Source: Phycisphaera sp. (lineage in GTDB: Bacteria > Planctomycetota > Phycisphaerae > Phycisphaerales > Zrk34). From it: a stretch of DNA of 64,000 bases. The position numbers and the translations under genes were made by a program. Positions 8,585-17,341 of this stretch are shown here, piece by piece. The stretch spans positions 39,739 to 103,738 of the forward strand of contig WGMA01000015.1 in NCBI GenBank assembly GCA_016125285.1, written 5' to 3'. The notes beneath the pieces were generated by a model. That model made no database searches, had not been told where the DNA came from, and saw only the letters and a list, made by a program, of their open reading frames with translations. How positions within the stretch are numbered: the first letter of the stretch is position 1; each line of letters begins with the position of its first letter.

Positions 8585-9994
8585 ATGCCGACCGACCTCA
8601 CCGAACTCGACCCGCAGCAGGCGTGGGCGCCTTACACGCCCGACGCGCAGCGGCCGTGGAACATCCGCCGCGCGGCGCACCTCTACCGGCGTGCCGCGTT
8701 CGGCGCGGACTACGCGACGCTCACCGCCGCCGTCGACGCCGGGCCCGCCACCGTCATCGACGCACTGTTCACCGCATCCGAGCCCGCTGGGGACGGCGCG
8801 AACCAGCGCGGCGACGGGAGTGACGCCGTCGCCGCGTTTGACCGCCAGATGGAGTCCCTCAGCAGCGCGATGATGGGCACCGGCGACCCGCGCGCCCTCT
8901 CCGCGTCGTGGCTGTATCGCATGGTGAACACGCCCGCGCCGCTGCTCGAGCGCGTCACGCTCTGCTGGCACGACCACTTCGCCACCTCCGCCGCGAAGGT
9001 CACCAAGTCACGCCTCATGCTCGACCACCTCGACCTGCTCCGCAGCCACGCGCTCGGCGCGTTCGAGCCGTTCGTCCAGGCCATCAGCCGCGACCCGGCG
9101 ATGCTCATCTGGCTCGACTCCACCGTCAACCGACGCGTCAGCCCCAACGAGAACTACGCACGCGAGGTCATGGAGCTGTTCTGCCTCGGCGTCGGCCACT
9201 ACACCGAGGACGACATCAAGCAGGTCGCCCGCGCGTTCACCGGCTGGGAGGTCCACCGCGACCGATTCACCTTCAACAAGTTCCAGCACGACACGCGCGA
9301 CAAGACCTTCCTCGGCCACACCGGCGACTACGACGGCGACGACGCCATCCGCATCATCCTCGCTCAGCCCGCCGCGTCGCGACACATCGCACGCAAGCTC
9401 GCACGCGCGTTCGTCTGCGACGAGCCCGAGCTGCCCGACACGCTCATCCAGCCGCTCGCCGATCAGCTCCGCGACAACGGCTTCGTCATCGCGCCCGTCG
9501 TGCGACGCATCCTGTCGTCGAGCCTGTTCTTCTCCGAGCACGCCATCGGCCGCAAGGTTCGCAGCCCCGTCACGCTCGGCGTCGGCATGCTCCGCGCGTT
9601 CGACGCGACGACCAACATGAACCAGCTCGCCGCCGCCGTCGACACGCTGGGGCAGCTGCCGCTGTTCCCGCCGTCGGTCAAGGGCTGGGACGGCGGGCGC
9701 ACGTGGATCAACAGCTCCACGCTGCTCGGCCGCGCCAACCTCGCCCGCGCGTTCGGCCTCGGCGGGCAGGTCAAGTTCAACGCCGGCTCACTCGCCGCGA
9801 CCGCCGCGAAGCACGGCGTCACGAAGCCCGCCGACGCCGTGAACTGGATGCTCGACCTGATCGTCCCCCTCGACCCGCCCGCCGACGTCCGCGACCAGCT
9901 CGTCGCGATCGCCTCGGGCCCCGGCGACGAGAACCAACGCCTCGGCAAGACCCTCCAGGCGATCGGCACGCTGCCCGAATTCAACCTCGCGTGA
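8585..9994 (+). CDS. DUF1800 family protein
   Basis: This gene matches the DUF1800 family, which is almost always encoded directly before a DUF1501 gene, as here. Supporting features are the N-terminal AAHLYRRAAFGADYATL, the central CWHDHFATSAAKV, the highly conserved SPNENYAREVMELFCLGVGHYTEDDI and ARAFTGWEV, and the C-terminal PPSVKGWDGGRTWI. The biochemical role is not established. The ATG at 8585 is preferred to one at 8579 because AGGA then sits 7 nt upstream instead of abutting the start. The DUF1501 gene follows after 17 bp, so the two are probably cotranscribed. Confidence 0.9.
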   Translation: MPTDLTELDPQQAWAPYTPDAQRPWNIRRAAHLYRRAAFGADYATLTAAVDAGPATVIDALFTASEPAGDGANQRGDGSDAVAAFDRQMESLSSAMMGTGDPRALSASWLYRMVNTPAPLLERVTLCWHDHFATSAAKVTKSRLMLDHLDLLRSHALGAFEPFVQAISRDPAMLIWLDSTVNRRVSPNENYAREVMELFCLGVGHYTEDDIKQVARAFTGWEVHRDRFTFNKFQHDTRDKTFLGHTGDYDGDDAIRIILAQPAASRHIARKLARAFVCDEPELPDTLIQPLADQLRDNGFVIAPVVRRILSSSLFFSEHAIGRKVRSPVTLGVGMLRAFDATTNMNQLAAAVDTLGQLPLFPPSVKGWDGGRTWINSSTLLGRANLARAFGLGGQVKFNAGSLAATAAKHGVTKPADAVNWMLDLIVPLDPPADVRDQLVAIASGPGDENQRLGKTLQAIGTLPEFNLA

Positions 9995-10011
9995 ATGATC
10001 GGAGCCCCACG

Positions 10012-11274
10012 ATGACCCCCACACGCCGTGACTTTCTCAAGACCTCCGTCGGCTCGACCGCGCTCGTTTCACTGGCGTCGAGCGTGCCGCTGTTCATGCG
10101 CGACGCCGCCGCGCTCGCCGCGCCTTCGAAGGGTGACAACGTGCTCGTCGTCATCCAGATGTCCGGCGGCAACGACGGGCTCAACACCGTCGTGCCCTAC
10201 GCCGACGACGCCTACGCACGCAACCGCAACACACTGCGCCTCAGCCCCAACGGGGTGCACAAGATCGACGATTACATCGGCCTGCACCCCAGCCTCGACA
10301 ACCTCTTCAAGCTGCTCGACGCTAACCAGCTCGCGATCCTCCAGGGCGTCGGCTACCCGAACCCCAACCGCTCGCACTTCGAGTCGATGGACATCTGGCA
10401 GACCGCGCGCGTCGACATGACGGAGGCCAACGCGGGCCTCGGTGGGCGGCGCACCGGGTGGATCGGTCGCTACCTCGACACGACCGCCGCCGCGGGGCTC
10501 GACGTGCCCGCGCTGCACATCGGCGGCGGGCGCCAGCCGCTCGCCCTCGCCGGTGAGCAGGCCCGCGCCGCGTCCGTGCAATCGATGGACGCGTTCAAGC
10601 TCGACACCGGCGGCGACACGTCGCTGCGTCAGTCGATCGAACGCATCGCCGCCGTGCCGCGCGGCAACGCGAACCCCGGCGAGGCGGGCGACGATCTGCT
10701 CGGCTTTCTGCAGCGCTCGACCGTCGGCGCGCTGGCGTCGAGTCAGCGTGTGCATGATGCGCTGGCGCGTTACGACAACCGGGCCGCGTACCCGGGCACG
10801 GCGTTGGCGCAGCAGCTGCGCACCGTCGCGCAGCTGATCGACGCGGGGATGGGCACGCGCGTGTACTACCTCGAGCTCGGCGGGTTCGACACGCACGCCA
10901 ACCAGGCCCCGCAGCAGGCCGGCCTGCTCCGCGAGCTCGGCGACGCGATCGGCGCGTTCATGGCCGACCTGACCGCGCGCGGGCACGCCGACCGCACGCT
11001 GCTGATGACCTTCAGCGAGTTCGGCCGCCGCGTGAAGGAAAACGCCTCACAGGGCACCGACCACGGCGTCGCCGCCCCGATGTTCCTCGCCGGCGGCCGC
11101 GTCACCCCCGGCCTCGTCGGCAAGCACCCGTCACTCACCGATCTGACCGACGGCGACCTCATCCACCACACCGACTTCCGCCGCGTCTACGCGACGATCC
11201 TCCGCGACTGGCTCGGCGCGAAGCCCGCGCCGGTGCTGCTCGGCGAGTACGAGCCGGTGGTGTTTTTGAGGTAG
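10012..11274 (+). CDS. DUF1501 family protein with Tat signal
   Basis: A 420-residue DUF1501 protein. The N-terminus carries a twin-arginine motif (TRRDFLK) followed by a moderately hydrophobic stretch and an Ala-rich cleavage region, pointing to export in folded form. The conserved blocks VVIQMSGGNDGLNTVVPY, LAILQGVGYPNPNRSHF, YLELGGFDTHANQ, TFSEFGRRVKEN and GTDHGVAAPMFLAGG are present, with sulfatase/phosphatase-fold character and several His/Asp that could bind metal. No function is proven for the family. It is the downstream partner of the DUF1800 gene, 17 bp away. The start at 10012 gives the complete Tat signal. Confidence 0.9.
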   Translation: MTPTRRDFLKTSVGSTALVSLASSVPLFMRDAAALAAPSKGDNVLVVIQMSGGNDGLNTVVPYADDAYARNRNTLRLSPNGVHKIDDYIGLHPSLDNLFKLLDANQLAILQGVGYPNPNRSHFESMDIWQTARVDMTEANAGLGGRRTGWIGRYLDTTAAAGLDVPALHIGGGRQPLALAGEQARAASVQSMDAFKLDTGGDTSLRQSIERIAAVPRGNANPGEAGDDLLGFLQRSTVGALASSQRVHDALARYDNRAAYPGTALAQQLRTVAQLIDAGMGTRVYYLELGGFDTHANQAPQQAGLLRELGDAIGAFMADLTARGHADRTLLMTFSEFGRRVKENASQGTDHGVAAPMFLAGGRVTPGLVGKHPSLTDLTDGDLIHHTDFRRVYATILRDWLGAKPAPVLLGEYEPVVFLR

Positions 11275-11287
11275 ACAGGTGCCCGTA

Positions 11288-11659
11288 TCAGGCTGGCTCA
11301 GTTACCAGAACATGGATGTAATCCGGCTCCCGGTCGTCGTTCACGTAGATTCGGACACGTGAACGGATAGCCGTTTTTTCGATCGTGACGAGCGTTTCGT
11401 CGTGGACGTTGCAGATCGCCACGCGACGAGAAGGGGTTTCGATTTCACCTTCAAATGCGAGCGTCAGATCCGATGGCGGTGCGCCCTCGTCGGTAAGAAT
11501 CGCCCGTGTCTCGCCGTCCTGAGCCGAAAGCGTTCCCACCGCGATACAGCTTTCGGTGGATGCGATCAGGCCATCGATCGATTCCGGAATCGCACCGAAG
11601 GACGGATCGAGGATCAGCAGAAGCGAGTTGGGTGGTGATATGTACAGTTCGTTGATCAT
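11288..11659 (-). CDS. Hypothetical protein, 123 residues
   Basis: No family was recognised. The protein is soluble and acidic with a beta-rich composition (NSLLLILDPSFGAIP, RVRIYVNDDREPDYIHVLV) and no signal peptide or membrane segment. Its start codon lies 2 bp after the stop of the SGNH gene upstream on the same strand, so translational coupling is likely. Because the frame is open well upstream of 11659, the ATG there was chosen on the basis of this tight junction. It may be an accessory of the SGNH protein, but that is inferred from position only. Confidence 0.6.
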   Translation of the reverse strand: MINELYISPPNSLLLILDPSFGAIPESIDGLIASTESCIAVGTLSAQDGETRAILTDEGAPPSDLTLAFEGEIETPSRRVAICNVHDETLVTIEKTAIRSRVRIYVNDDREPDYIHVLVTEPA

Positions 11660-11661
11660 GC

Positions 11662-12795
11662 TCAGGGACTCTCGATCGGCTCGATACCCAGCAACTCGGT
11701 CAGTTCCTTCGCAAGCAACTCCGCGGCGATGGCGTGGCCGGCGGGTTTCCAGTGGCAGTCGTCGTGGAAGTAGGTCTTCTCGGCGCCGAGTTCGAGGAGG
11801 CGGTCGGTGGTGTCGACGCACGGTACGCCCATGGCGTTGAACGCTTCGGCGACCTTCTTCGCGGGCAGGCGCAGGTCGCGTGTGGTGTCGGGCGGTTGGC
11901 CGTCGCGTTCGGCGGTGATCTGCTCGATCGCGCCGGTCTCGGGGATGATCAGCACGATGACCGGGATGTGCTCGGTCTTGCAGCGCTCGACGATCTTGCC
12001 GCACTCGGTGGTAAACAGTCGCATCTGGTTCTGGAGGTGCGGGTGTTCCCACGCGTCGGGCAGGTAGAGGTACTTGTTGTATCGGAAGCGGTTGGGCTCA
12101 TCGAGCGACAGGGCGTCGAGGCCGCGGTCGAGCAGGCGGACGAGGTGGCTGAAGCGTTTGAGGTCGAAGCGGTCGCGCGTGCCGCGGTAGAGCGTGCCGT
12201 CGATGACGGTCACGGCGTCGCGGTCGCCGAACGCGGAGGTGATGTCGTTGCCGAGGTAGATGCCGAGGATCACCGCGGCGGGCTTGGGCTGCGTGTCGAG
12301 GTGATGCTCGAAGACGAGGCGGTACTCGTCGGGCCCGTGTTTGGGCACGCCGGTGTCGATGAACGTCAGCCGCCCGGCGAAACGCTTGTCGAGCAGGCCG
12401 GCGAAGGTCTGGTCGTAGTCGACGGGCTGGCCGAACGTGAACGAGTCGCCGATGAGCAGGACGGGTTGGCCGGAGCGCGGGTACGGGTCGACGGGCACGC
12501 GGTAGCCGAGGTCGTCGGTGACGATGGTGTAGCGTGTCTCGCCGACGTCGACGATCTGGTGGGCGTGGACGTCCATCGTGTGGACGCCGGGGATGTCGGG
12601 GTGCATGCGGTAGCACGTGGGGACCCACAGCGTCTGCGGCGCGATCATCCGCAGCACGCCCTCGGCGATGAGCGCCGCGATGAGCATGGCGAGCGTCACC
12701 GCGCCGGCGCGGAACAGCCAGCGCTTCCAGCGTGGGTAAGCGCGCGGCGGGGTAGACGGCGGGGCGGACGGGGTTGCGGGTTCGTCGTCGGGCAC
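11662..12795 (-). CDS. Membrane-anchored SGNH/GDSL-like hydrolase
   Basis: A 377-residue protein with a cytoplasmic Pro-rich tail, one transmembrane helix at about residues 27-50 (GAVTLAMLIAALIAEGVL) and a large outer domain. The SGNH features are LLIGDSFTFGQPV with the nucleophile Ser, an Asn-containing block IYLGNDI, and the C-terminal DDCHWKPAGH carrying the Asp-x-x-His pair. The arrangement resembles AlgX/DltD-type SGNH proteins that act on surface polysaccharides as O-acetyltransferases or esterases. Substrate and direction of reaction cannot be decided. It is first in a two-gene minus-strand unit and diverges from the GntR regulator gene. Confidence 0.75.
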   Translation of the reverse strand: MPDDEPATPSAPPSTPPRAYPRWKRWLFRAGAVTLAMLIAALIAEGVLRMIAPQTLWVPTCYRMHPDIPGVHTMDVHAHQIVDVGETRYTIVTDDLGYRVPVDPYPRSGQPVLLIGDSFTFGQPVDYDQTFAGLLDKRFAGRLTFIDTGVPKHGPDEYRLVFEHHLDTQPKPAAVILGIYLGNDITSAFGDRDAVTVIDGTLYRGTRDRFDLKRFSHLVRLLDRGLDALSLDEPNRFRYNKYLYLPDAWEHPHLQNQMRLFTTECGKIVERCKTEHIPVIVLIIPETGAIEQITAERDGQPPDTTRDLRLPAKKVAEAFNAMGVPCVDTTDRLLELGAEKTYFHDDCHWKPAGHAIAAELLAKELTELLGIEPIESP

Positions 12796-12909
12796 GCCGC
12801 CATTGTACGGTGCGCGGTTTTCGCGGGGGCGCTCCGGTCGTAACCCGCTGCGCCATCGGCCTTGCGAGCCGGTCGCGCGCCTCGGCCGAACATTTCACAT
12901 CGCCGATCC

Positions 12910-12950
12910 TTGACTCGCCGCCGCACGCGCCTAGTATTTGTCCAACAAAT
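12910..12950 (+). promoter_or_regulatory. Sigma-70-like promoter overlapped by a palindromic operator
   Basis: A -35 hexamer TTGACT (12910-12915) is separated by 16 bp from a -10 hexamer TAGTAT (12932-12937), a good housekeeping-promoter match. Overlapping the -10 and start site is a perfect inverted repeat ATTTGT-CCA-ACAAAT (12936-12950). Its TTGT-N3-ACAA core resembles operators of GntR/FadR-type regulators. The regulator gene begins 28 bp downstream, so autorepression is the simple reading. The site is AT-rich against high-GC surroundings. Confidence 0.65.
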
Positions 12951-12977
12951 ATTCGTCCTCCTGTTGGGTAGGTATTC

Positions 12978-13619
12978 ATGAAGAATTCGACGCTGCTGGA
13001 CCGGTTTCGCAGGCATCTGCTGGAGGACGGCTACGCGCCGGGGGATCGGCTGCAGCCGGAGACGGAACTGGCCGAGCGGTTCAACGTCTCGCGGAACACG
13101 ATCCGCGAGATCATCATGCACCTGTGCTTTTCGGGCGTGCTGGAGCGGGCGACGAGCCGTGGAACCGTGGTTCGGGCGCTCGATGTGGACCTGCTCGAGG
13201 AGGACCTGGCGTTTCGGCTGGAGATCTCGCGGTACAGCTTTACGGAGCTGAAGGAGACGCGGGCGACGATCGAGTGTGCGATCCTGCCGCTGGTCGCGGC
13301 GCGCATGACGCCCGAGGCTGCGGACCGGCTCGCGAAGAACATCGACGCGATGGAGGCCGCGGCGGATCGGCCGGATGATGCGGATATGTTGGACAAAGAA
13401 TTCCACCTGGCGCTGCTGGACGTGTGCGGCAACCGGCCGCTGCGGCTGTTCTCGCACGTCATCTCGCGGCTGTTCGATCGCTCGTATCGCGGCGCGTTCC
13501 TCAACCGCGACGCGGCGATGAAGTCGGTGCGCGACCACCGCGCGCTGCTGCGGTTCCTGCTCGATCACAACGTCGACGCGGCGCGCGAGCTGCTCGCCGC
13601 GCACATCAACGCGACCTGA
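12978..13619 (+). CDS. GntR-family transcriptional regulator (FadR/FCD subfamily)
   Basis: A 213-residue DNA-binding regulator. Residues 1-65 form the winged helix typical of GntR proteins (PGDRLQPETELAERFNVSRNTIREI), and the remainder is an all-helical FCD ligand-binding domain. The FCD metal-site pattern is visible: Asp and His in LDKEFHLALL, His in VRDHRALL and His in LLAAHI. FCD regulators commonly bind organic acids or sugar acids. The promoter overlaps a palindrome, suggesting autoregulation. The sialidase-like gene starts 41 bp after its stop on the same strand, so it is the most likely target. The effector is unknown. Confidence 0.88.
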   Translation: MKNSTLLDRFRRHLLEDGYAPGDRLQPETELAERFNVSRNTIREIIMHLCFSGVLERATSRGTVVRALDVDLLEEDLAFRLEISRYSFTELKETRATIECAILPLVAARMTPEAADRLAKNIDAMEAAADRPDDADMLDKEFHLALLDVCGNRPLRLFSHVISRLFDRSYRGAFLNRDAAMKSVRDHRALLRFLLDHNVDAARELLAAHINAT

Positions 13620-13660
13620 CCGGCGGCCGCCGCCGGACCTGATCCTAGACGGAGCACCCG

Positions 13661-14926
13661 ATGAAGATTTCGCTGCCGATGATCTGCCTGTGCCTGCTCG
13701 CCGTCACGACCCTCCGGGCGGACGAGCCCAACGCCCATCCGGAGGCGCGCTTCGCGGAGATGACGCCGCAGCAGATCCGCGCGCACCGGCTCGAGGTGAT
13801 GCGGCACGTCGCCGACCTCGCGCTCGAGCCGCCGACGCTCAACACGTCGCCGCTGCCGGAGTACGACAACGACCGGCTCGACTACGGCATGACCATCGGC
13901 ATCGCGCGCACGCCGAAGGGGCGCATCTGGGCGTGCTGGGTCGCGGGCGGGGACAGCCCCAAGGCGTTCTTCGTGCTGGCCACGAGCGACGACGACGGCG
14001 AGACGTGGTCGCACCCGCGCCTCGTCGTCGACACGCACTCGAAGAGCCTGCCGATGGATCGCAGCACGCTCGTCGGCAACGTGTGGACCGATCCGCTCGG
14101 ACGGCTGTGGCTCATCTTTGATCAGTCGATGGAGATGTTCGACGGCCGGGCGGGCGTGTGGGCGGCGGTGTGCGAGAACCCTGATGCCGACACGCCGACG
14201 TGGTCGACGCCGCGGCGCATCTGGCACGGCGTGACGCTCAACAAGCCGACCGTGCTGTCGACCGGCGAGTGGATGCTGCCGATCTCACTCGACCAGCGCA
14301 AGGGCTTCGGCCCGTTCCGCGGCGCGTTCGACGACCTCGATCCCTACCGCGGCGCCAACGTGTTCGTGTCGAGCGACAAGGGCGCGACCTGGACACGCCG
14401 CGGCTGCGTCACGTTCCCCAACCCCGACTGGCACGAGCATATGATCGTCGAACGCAAGGACGGCTCGCTGTGGATGCTCGCCCGCACGCGCCCCGGCATC
14501 ATGCAGTCGACCTCCACCGACGGCGGCAAGACGTGGTCCACGCCCACCGAGCCCGACGGCATCCGCCAGCCCAACGCGCGGTTTCATATCCGCCGACTCG
14601 CGTCCGGCCGACTGCTGCTCATCAAGCACGGCGTGACCTGCGACGCGCACACCGGCCGCGACCACCTCTCCGCGTGGCTGTCCGACGACGACGGCAAGAC
14701 CTGGCGCGGCGGACTCATGCTCGACGAACGCACCGGCGTGTCCTACCCCGACGGGTTCCAGGCGCCCGACGGCACGATCTACATCTCCTACGACCGCAAC
14801 CGCGCGACCGACGGCGAGATCCTCCTCGCGCGGTTTACCGAGCAAGACGTCCTCGCCGGGAAACTCGTCGGGGAAAAGTCGAAGCTGAAGATGCTGATCA
14901 GCCGGCCGGGGAAGGCGCGGAAGTAG
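13661..14926 (+). CDS. Secreted sialidase-like (BNR/Asp-box) glycosidase
   Basis: A 421-residue protein with an N-terminal signal peptide ending near residue 20 (MKISLPMICLCLLAV core, then LRADEP). Four Asp-box repeats mark a six-bladed propeller: SDDDGETW, SSDKGATW, STDGGKTW and SDDDGKTW. Planctomycetes carry many such exo-alpha-sialidase-like proteins. They may act on sialic acids or other acidic sugars, and some may lack sialidase activity. The Arg triad of true sialidases cannot be confirmed by eye. It follows the GntR gene directly and is probably controlled by it. A C-terminal tail after TEQDVLAGKL completes the domain. Confidence 0.8.
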   Translation: MKISLPMICLCLLAVTTLRADEPNAHPEARFAEMTPQQIRAHRLEVMRHVADLALEPPTLNTSPLPEYDNDRLDYGMTIGIARTPKGRIWACWVAGGDSPKAFFVLATSDDDGETWSHPRLVVDTHSKSLPMDRSTLVGNVWTDPLGRLWLIFDQSMEMFDGRAGVWAAVCENPDADTPTWSTPRRIWHGVTLNKPTVLSTGEWMLPISLDQRKGFGPFRGAFDDLDPYRGANVFVSSDKGATWTRRGCVTFPNPDWHEHMIVERKDGSLWMLARTRPGIMQSTSTDGGKTWSTPTEPDGIRQPNARFHIRRLASGRLLLIKHGVTCDAHTGRDHLSAWLSDDDGKTWRGGLMLDERTGVSYPDGFQAPDGTIYISYDRNRATDGEILLARFTEQDVLAGKLVGEKSKLKMLISRPGKARK

Positions 14927-14936
14927 CGGCGGATTG

Positions 14937-15374
14937 CTATCGATCTTTGGCTCGTTGACGATCAAACGTGTAGACGATGTCGTCGGATAGAAAGTCGTGC
15001 TCTGACAGCGTGCCCCATTTCTGATCGGGCCCGCGACTCGCGAATCCGATGAGCTGGCCGTCGTGGATGATCAAGGCGATCTCGTTCTGCCAGGCGTCGA
15101 GGATGCGGCCGTTCACCTCGTCGACATGGTTCAGGTAGCCTTTTCCCGGGTCGAGCACGAGGCTGTTTGTTTCCTTCATGAGTTGGATCATGGCGGCGCT
15201 GTTCAGCGGTTCGGTCGCGCCTTCGGCCCTTTCCCGGATCTGAACGTCATCGCCCATCATCATGAAAAGGCTTCTCGTTTCCGCGTGCTTGCGGACGTCC
15301 GAAGCGGGCGCTCGATTGCAGCCCGCGCAGGCGCACGAGAGCAACATCGCAGCCAGTCCAGCAGATTTGAGCAT
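14937..15374 (-). CDS. Small lipoprotein with GspG-like C-terminal motif
   Basis: A 145-residue protein with a lipoprotein signal ending in the lipobox CAGC. Its second half (NGRILDAWQNEIALIIHDGQ, FASRGPDQKWGT, SDDIVYTF) reads like the calcium-loop end of type II secretion major pseudopilins (a D-x-W-x-N block, then S-x-G-x-D and a terminal acidic D-D-I), although no pilin N-terminus is present. The ATG at 15374 is preferred over a TTG at 15392 because it starts the signal peptide and has AAGAG upstream. It is the third gene of a loose minus-strand group with a hypothetical protein and a genuine pseudopilin. Function is unknown. Confidence 0.6.
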   Translation of the reverse strand: MLKSAGLAAMLLSCACAGCNRAPASDVRKHAETRSLFMMMGDDVQIRERAEGATEPLNSAAMIQLMKETNSLVLDPGKGYLNHVDEVNGRILDAWQNEIALIIHDGQLIGFASRGPDQKWGTLSEHDFLSDDIVYTFDRQRAKDR

Positions 15375-15461
15375 GTTCGATCTCTTCACCAAGTTTCATC
15401 GATCGATATGCGCGTTCTGGTCGATGTGTGCAATGAGGGTCATGATCGAGCAGAAACAGCG

Positions 15462-15833
15462 TCAAAACACAACGCCGTCCGCGAACCAGCACGACTCGAA
15501 GCAACGCCACCCGCCCTCGTCTTCGACGAACCACACCCACAGCGTGCCGCCTTCGGGATGGAGCGGGCCGCGCGGATAAAAGATCAGTGTGCGGATGGGG
15601 TCCTCCGGCAGAGAGCGTGGCATGAACGCGCCCAACGACTGATATCCTTGCGACACCGTGTCGGGCTCGCCGTACTCCGCCCGCACCTGTGCTTCGGTAC
15701 GGCCGACGAGCGCGTTGGTCACCACGCCTTCACGGTTCGCGCGTACAGACAACGCCCACGTGAGATAGCCGCCAGCCAGAACGAGAAGGGCAACCCCGGT
15801 GATGGAAATCCATCGTTTTCGAGTCTGAGTCAT
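15462..15833 (-). CDS. Small membrane-anchored protein, SmpA/BamE-like motif
   Basis: A 123-residue protein with a basic start (TQTRKRW), one transmembrane or signal-anchor helix at about residues 10-28, and a short outer domain. The segment VGRTEAQVRAEYGEPD resembles the G-x(T/S)-x-x-x-V-x-x-x-x-G-x-P motif of SmpA/BamE-like lipoproteins, but there is no lipobox. The rest (Trp-rich TLWVWFVEDEGGW) is unlike any family I recognise. It starts 31 bp after the stop of the pseudopilin gene on the same strand. No clear ribosome binding site is visible. Confidence 0.55.
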   Translation of the reverse strand: MTQTRKRWISITGVALLVLAGGYLTWALSVRANREGVVTNALVGRTEAQVRAEYGEPDTVSQGYQSLGAFMPRSLPEDPIRTLIFYPRGPLHPEGGTLWVWFVEDEGGWRCFESCWFADGVVF

Positions 15834-15864
15834 CTGATTCGAGTGAAGTGGAGACCCGCGTCGC

Positions 15865-16587
15865 TCAGTACCGATCCCACCGCGCCGCCGGGTCCTTCGC
15901 GTCGTACTGGAAGCCGATCTCGCCGACCGGCATCGTCTCGGCGCGGCCGTCCATGAAGCCCGCGGCCAGGCGGTCGCCGTGGCGGTTGAACGCGCGCGTC
16001 GGCAGCGTGTCGAAGTAGGGCACGTTGTCCGGCGTGCGGAACAGCACGCTGCCGACCTCCTGGTTGATCGGCTCCCACTTGTCGGGGTCCGGCTCGGTGA
16101 CGTTGGAGATCGCGCCCGAGTCGGCGTACACGATCGAGTCGTCCGGACGCTTGATCGTGTCCATCCGGAACACGTACTCCTCGCTCGACTTTCCGTTCGA
16201 CAGCTTCTGCAGCCAGCGGCCGATCTGCGGGTGGTTCATGCCGATGCCGTAGCCGTTCTCGCGGACGGACGGGCAGTGGATGATCTTCGGCGTGCCGTCG
16301 TCGGTCTCGCCGATGTAAGGCCCCATCCAGCGGTGCGCGTACCACCACTCGGTCTTGTTGATGCCCTGCCAGCCGTAGCCGTGGCCGACCGGCGGGATCT
16401 GCTGCTGGTGCTCGTTGGCGAACATCTGGTACCCGAGCAGGATCTGCTTCTGCTGCGTCGAGCAGACGACGACCTTCGCCGTGGCCCGCGCCTTGTTCAG
16501 CGACGGCAGCAGGATCGCGATCAGCAGCGCGATGATGCTGACGACGACGAGCAGTTCGATCAACGTGAACGCCTTGCGGTGTGACAT
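15865..16587 (-). CDS. Type II secretion-type pseudopilin (H-X9-DG class)
   Basis: A 240-residue protein with a class III prepilin leader. The basic SHRKA is cleaved before FTLIELLVVVSII, with Glu at mature position 5, and a hydrophobic helix follows. The remainder is the Cys-poor globular domain common in planctomycete prepilins, ending with the FNRHGDRLAAGFMDG pattern that matches the H-X9-DG family. Such proteins are processed by a prepilin peptidase in the inner membrane and may build secretion pseudopili. The ATG at 16587 (GGAAGG upstream) begins the leader; codons upstream to 16704 are intergenic. It heads the minus-strand group. Confidence 0.88.
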   Translation of the reverse strand: MSHRKAFTLIELLVVVSIIALLIAILLPSLNKARATAKVVVCSTQQKQILLGYQMFANEHQQQIPPVGHGYGWQGINKTEWWYAHRWMGPYIGETDDGTPKIIHCPSVRENGYGIGMNHPQIGRWLQKLSNGKSSEEYVFRMDTIKRPDDSIVYADSGAISNVTEPDPDKWEPINQEVGSVLFRTPDNVPYFDTLPTRAFNRHGDRLAAGFMDGRAETMPVGEIGFQYDAKDPAARWDRY

Positions 16588-16819
16588 GCGTGCCTTCCGA
16601 GGGAATGTGCCCAGTGGGATCAGACCCCTATTGTGAGGCAGATCGCCCCGTGGGACAAGGGTTTTATCACCCCCGGCGAGGCCGCGAGCGCCGGGTCTCG
16701 GCACATTTTTTTTGCCGACGCGCCTCAGATTCCCCGCCGGACTGTTAATACATTACGAGCCATCCAGCCGGCGCCGCGTCGCGTTCGGCCGATGGCCGGG
16801 TCCAACCCCGCGAGCCCCC

Positions 16820-17341
16820 ATGTCCGACGACGTCGACAGCCTGGCCCCGCAGCTGATCCAGTGTCAGCAGAAGCTCTACGCGTACATCCTGACGCTTGTG
16901 GGCGACGTGTCGACCGCCGACGACGTGCTGCAGGAGACCAACGTCGTGCTCTGGGCCAAGCGGCGCGAGTACGACCCGTCGCTGCCGCTGCTGAACTGGG
17001 CGATGCGGATCGCCTACTACCAGGTCCTCGCGCATCGCACACGCAGGGGCCGCGCCCGCGTGCGGTTCAGCGACGCGCTGCTCGAGACCGTCGCCGCCGA
17101 GGCCGAGCCGGGCCTCGACGAGCTGGACCGCCGCCGCGTCGCCCTGGCCGACTGCGTCCACAAGCTGCCCGACACCGACCGCGACCTGATCCGCCTCCGC
17201 TACGACGACGCGCTGAGCGCCGGGCAGATCGCCGACCGCGTCAACCGCTCCGTCGACGCCGTCTACCAGGCGATGCGCCGCATCCGCCTCGCGCTGATGC
17301 GCTGCGCCCGCGCGCAGATGACCACGGAGGACGCGCGATGA
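16820..17341 (+). CDS. ECF-type RNA polymerase sigma factor (planctomycete type)
   Basis: A 173-residue sigma-70-family protein of ECF size. Region 2 holds the conserved DVLQETNVVLWAKR, and region 4 is seen in RLRYDDALSAGQIADRVNRSVDAVYQAMRRIR with a helix-turn-helix. The DVLQETNVVLW string is typical of planctomycete/verrucomicrobial sigma factors encoded before FecR-like genes. It would direct RNA polymerase to a small regulon after release by the downstream membrane protein. Its stop overlaps the next start as ATGA (17338-17341). The ATG at 16820 gives the normal N-terminus; a longer frame from 16712 crosses intergenic DNA. Confidence 0.9.
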   Translation: MSDDVDSLAPQLIQCQQKLYAYILTLVGDVSTADDVLQETNVVLWAKRREYDPSLPLLNWAMRIAYYQVLAHRTRRGRARVRFSDALLETVAAEAEPGLDELDRRRVALADCVHKLPDTDRDLIRLRYDDALSAGQIADRVNRSVDAVYQAMRRIRLALMRCARAQMTTEDAR

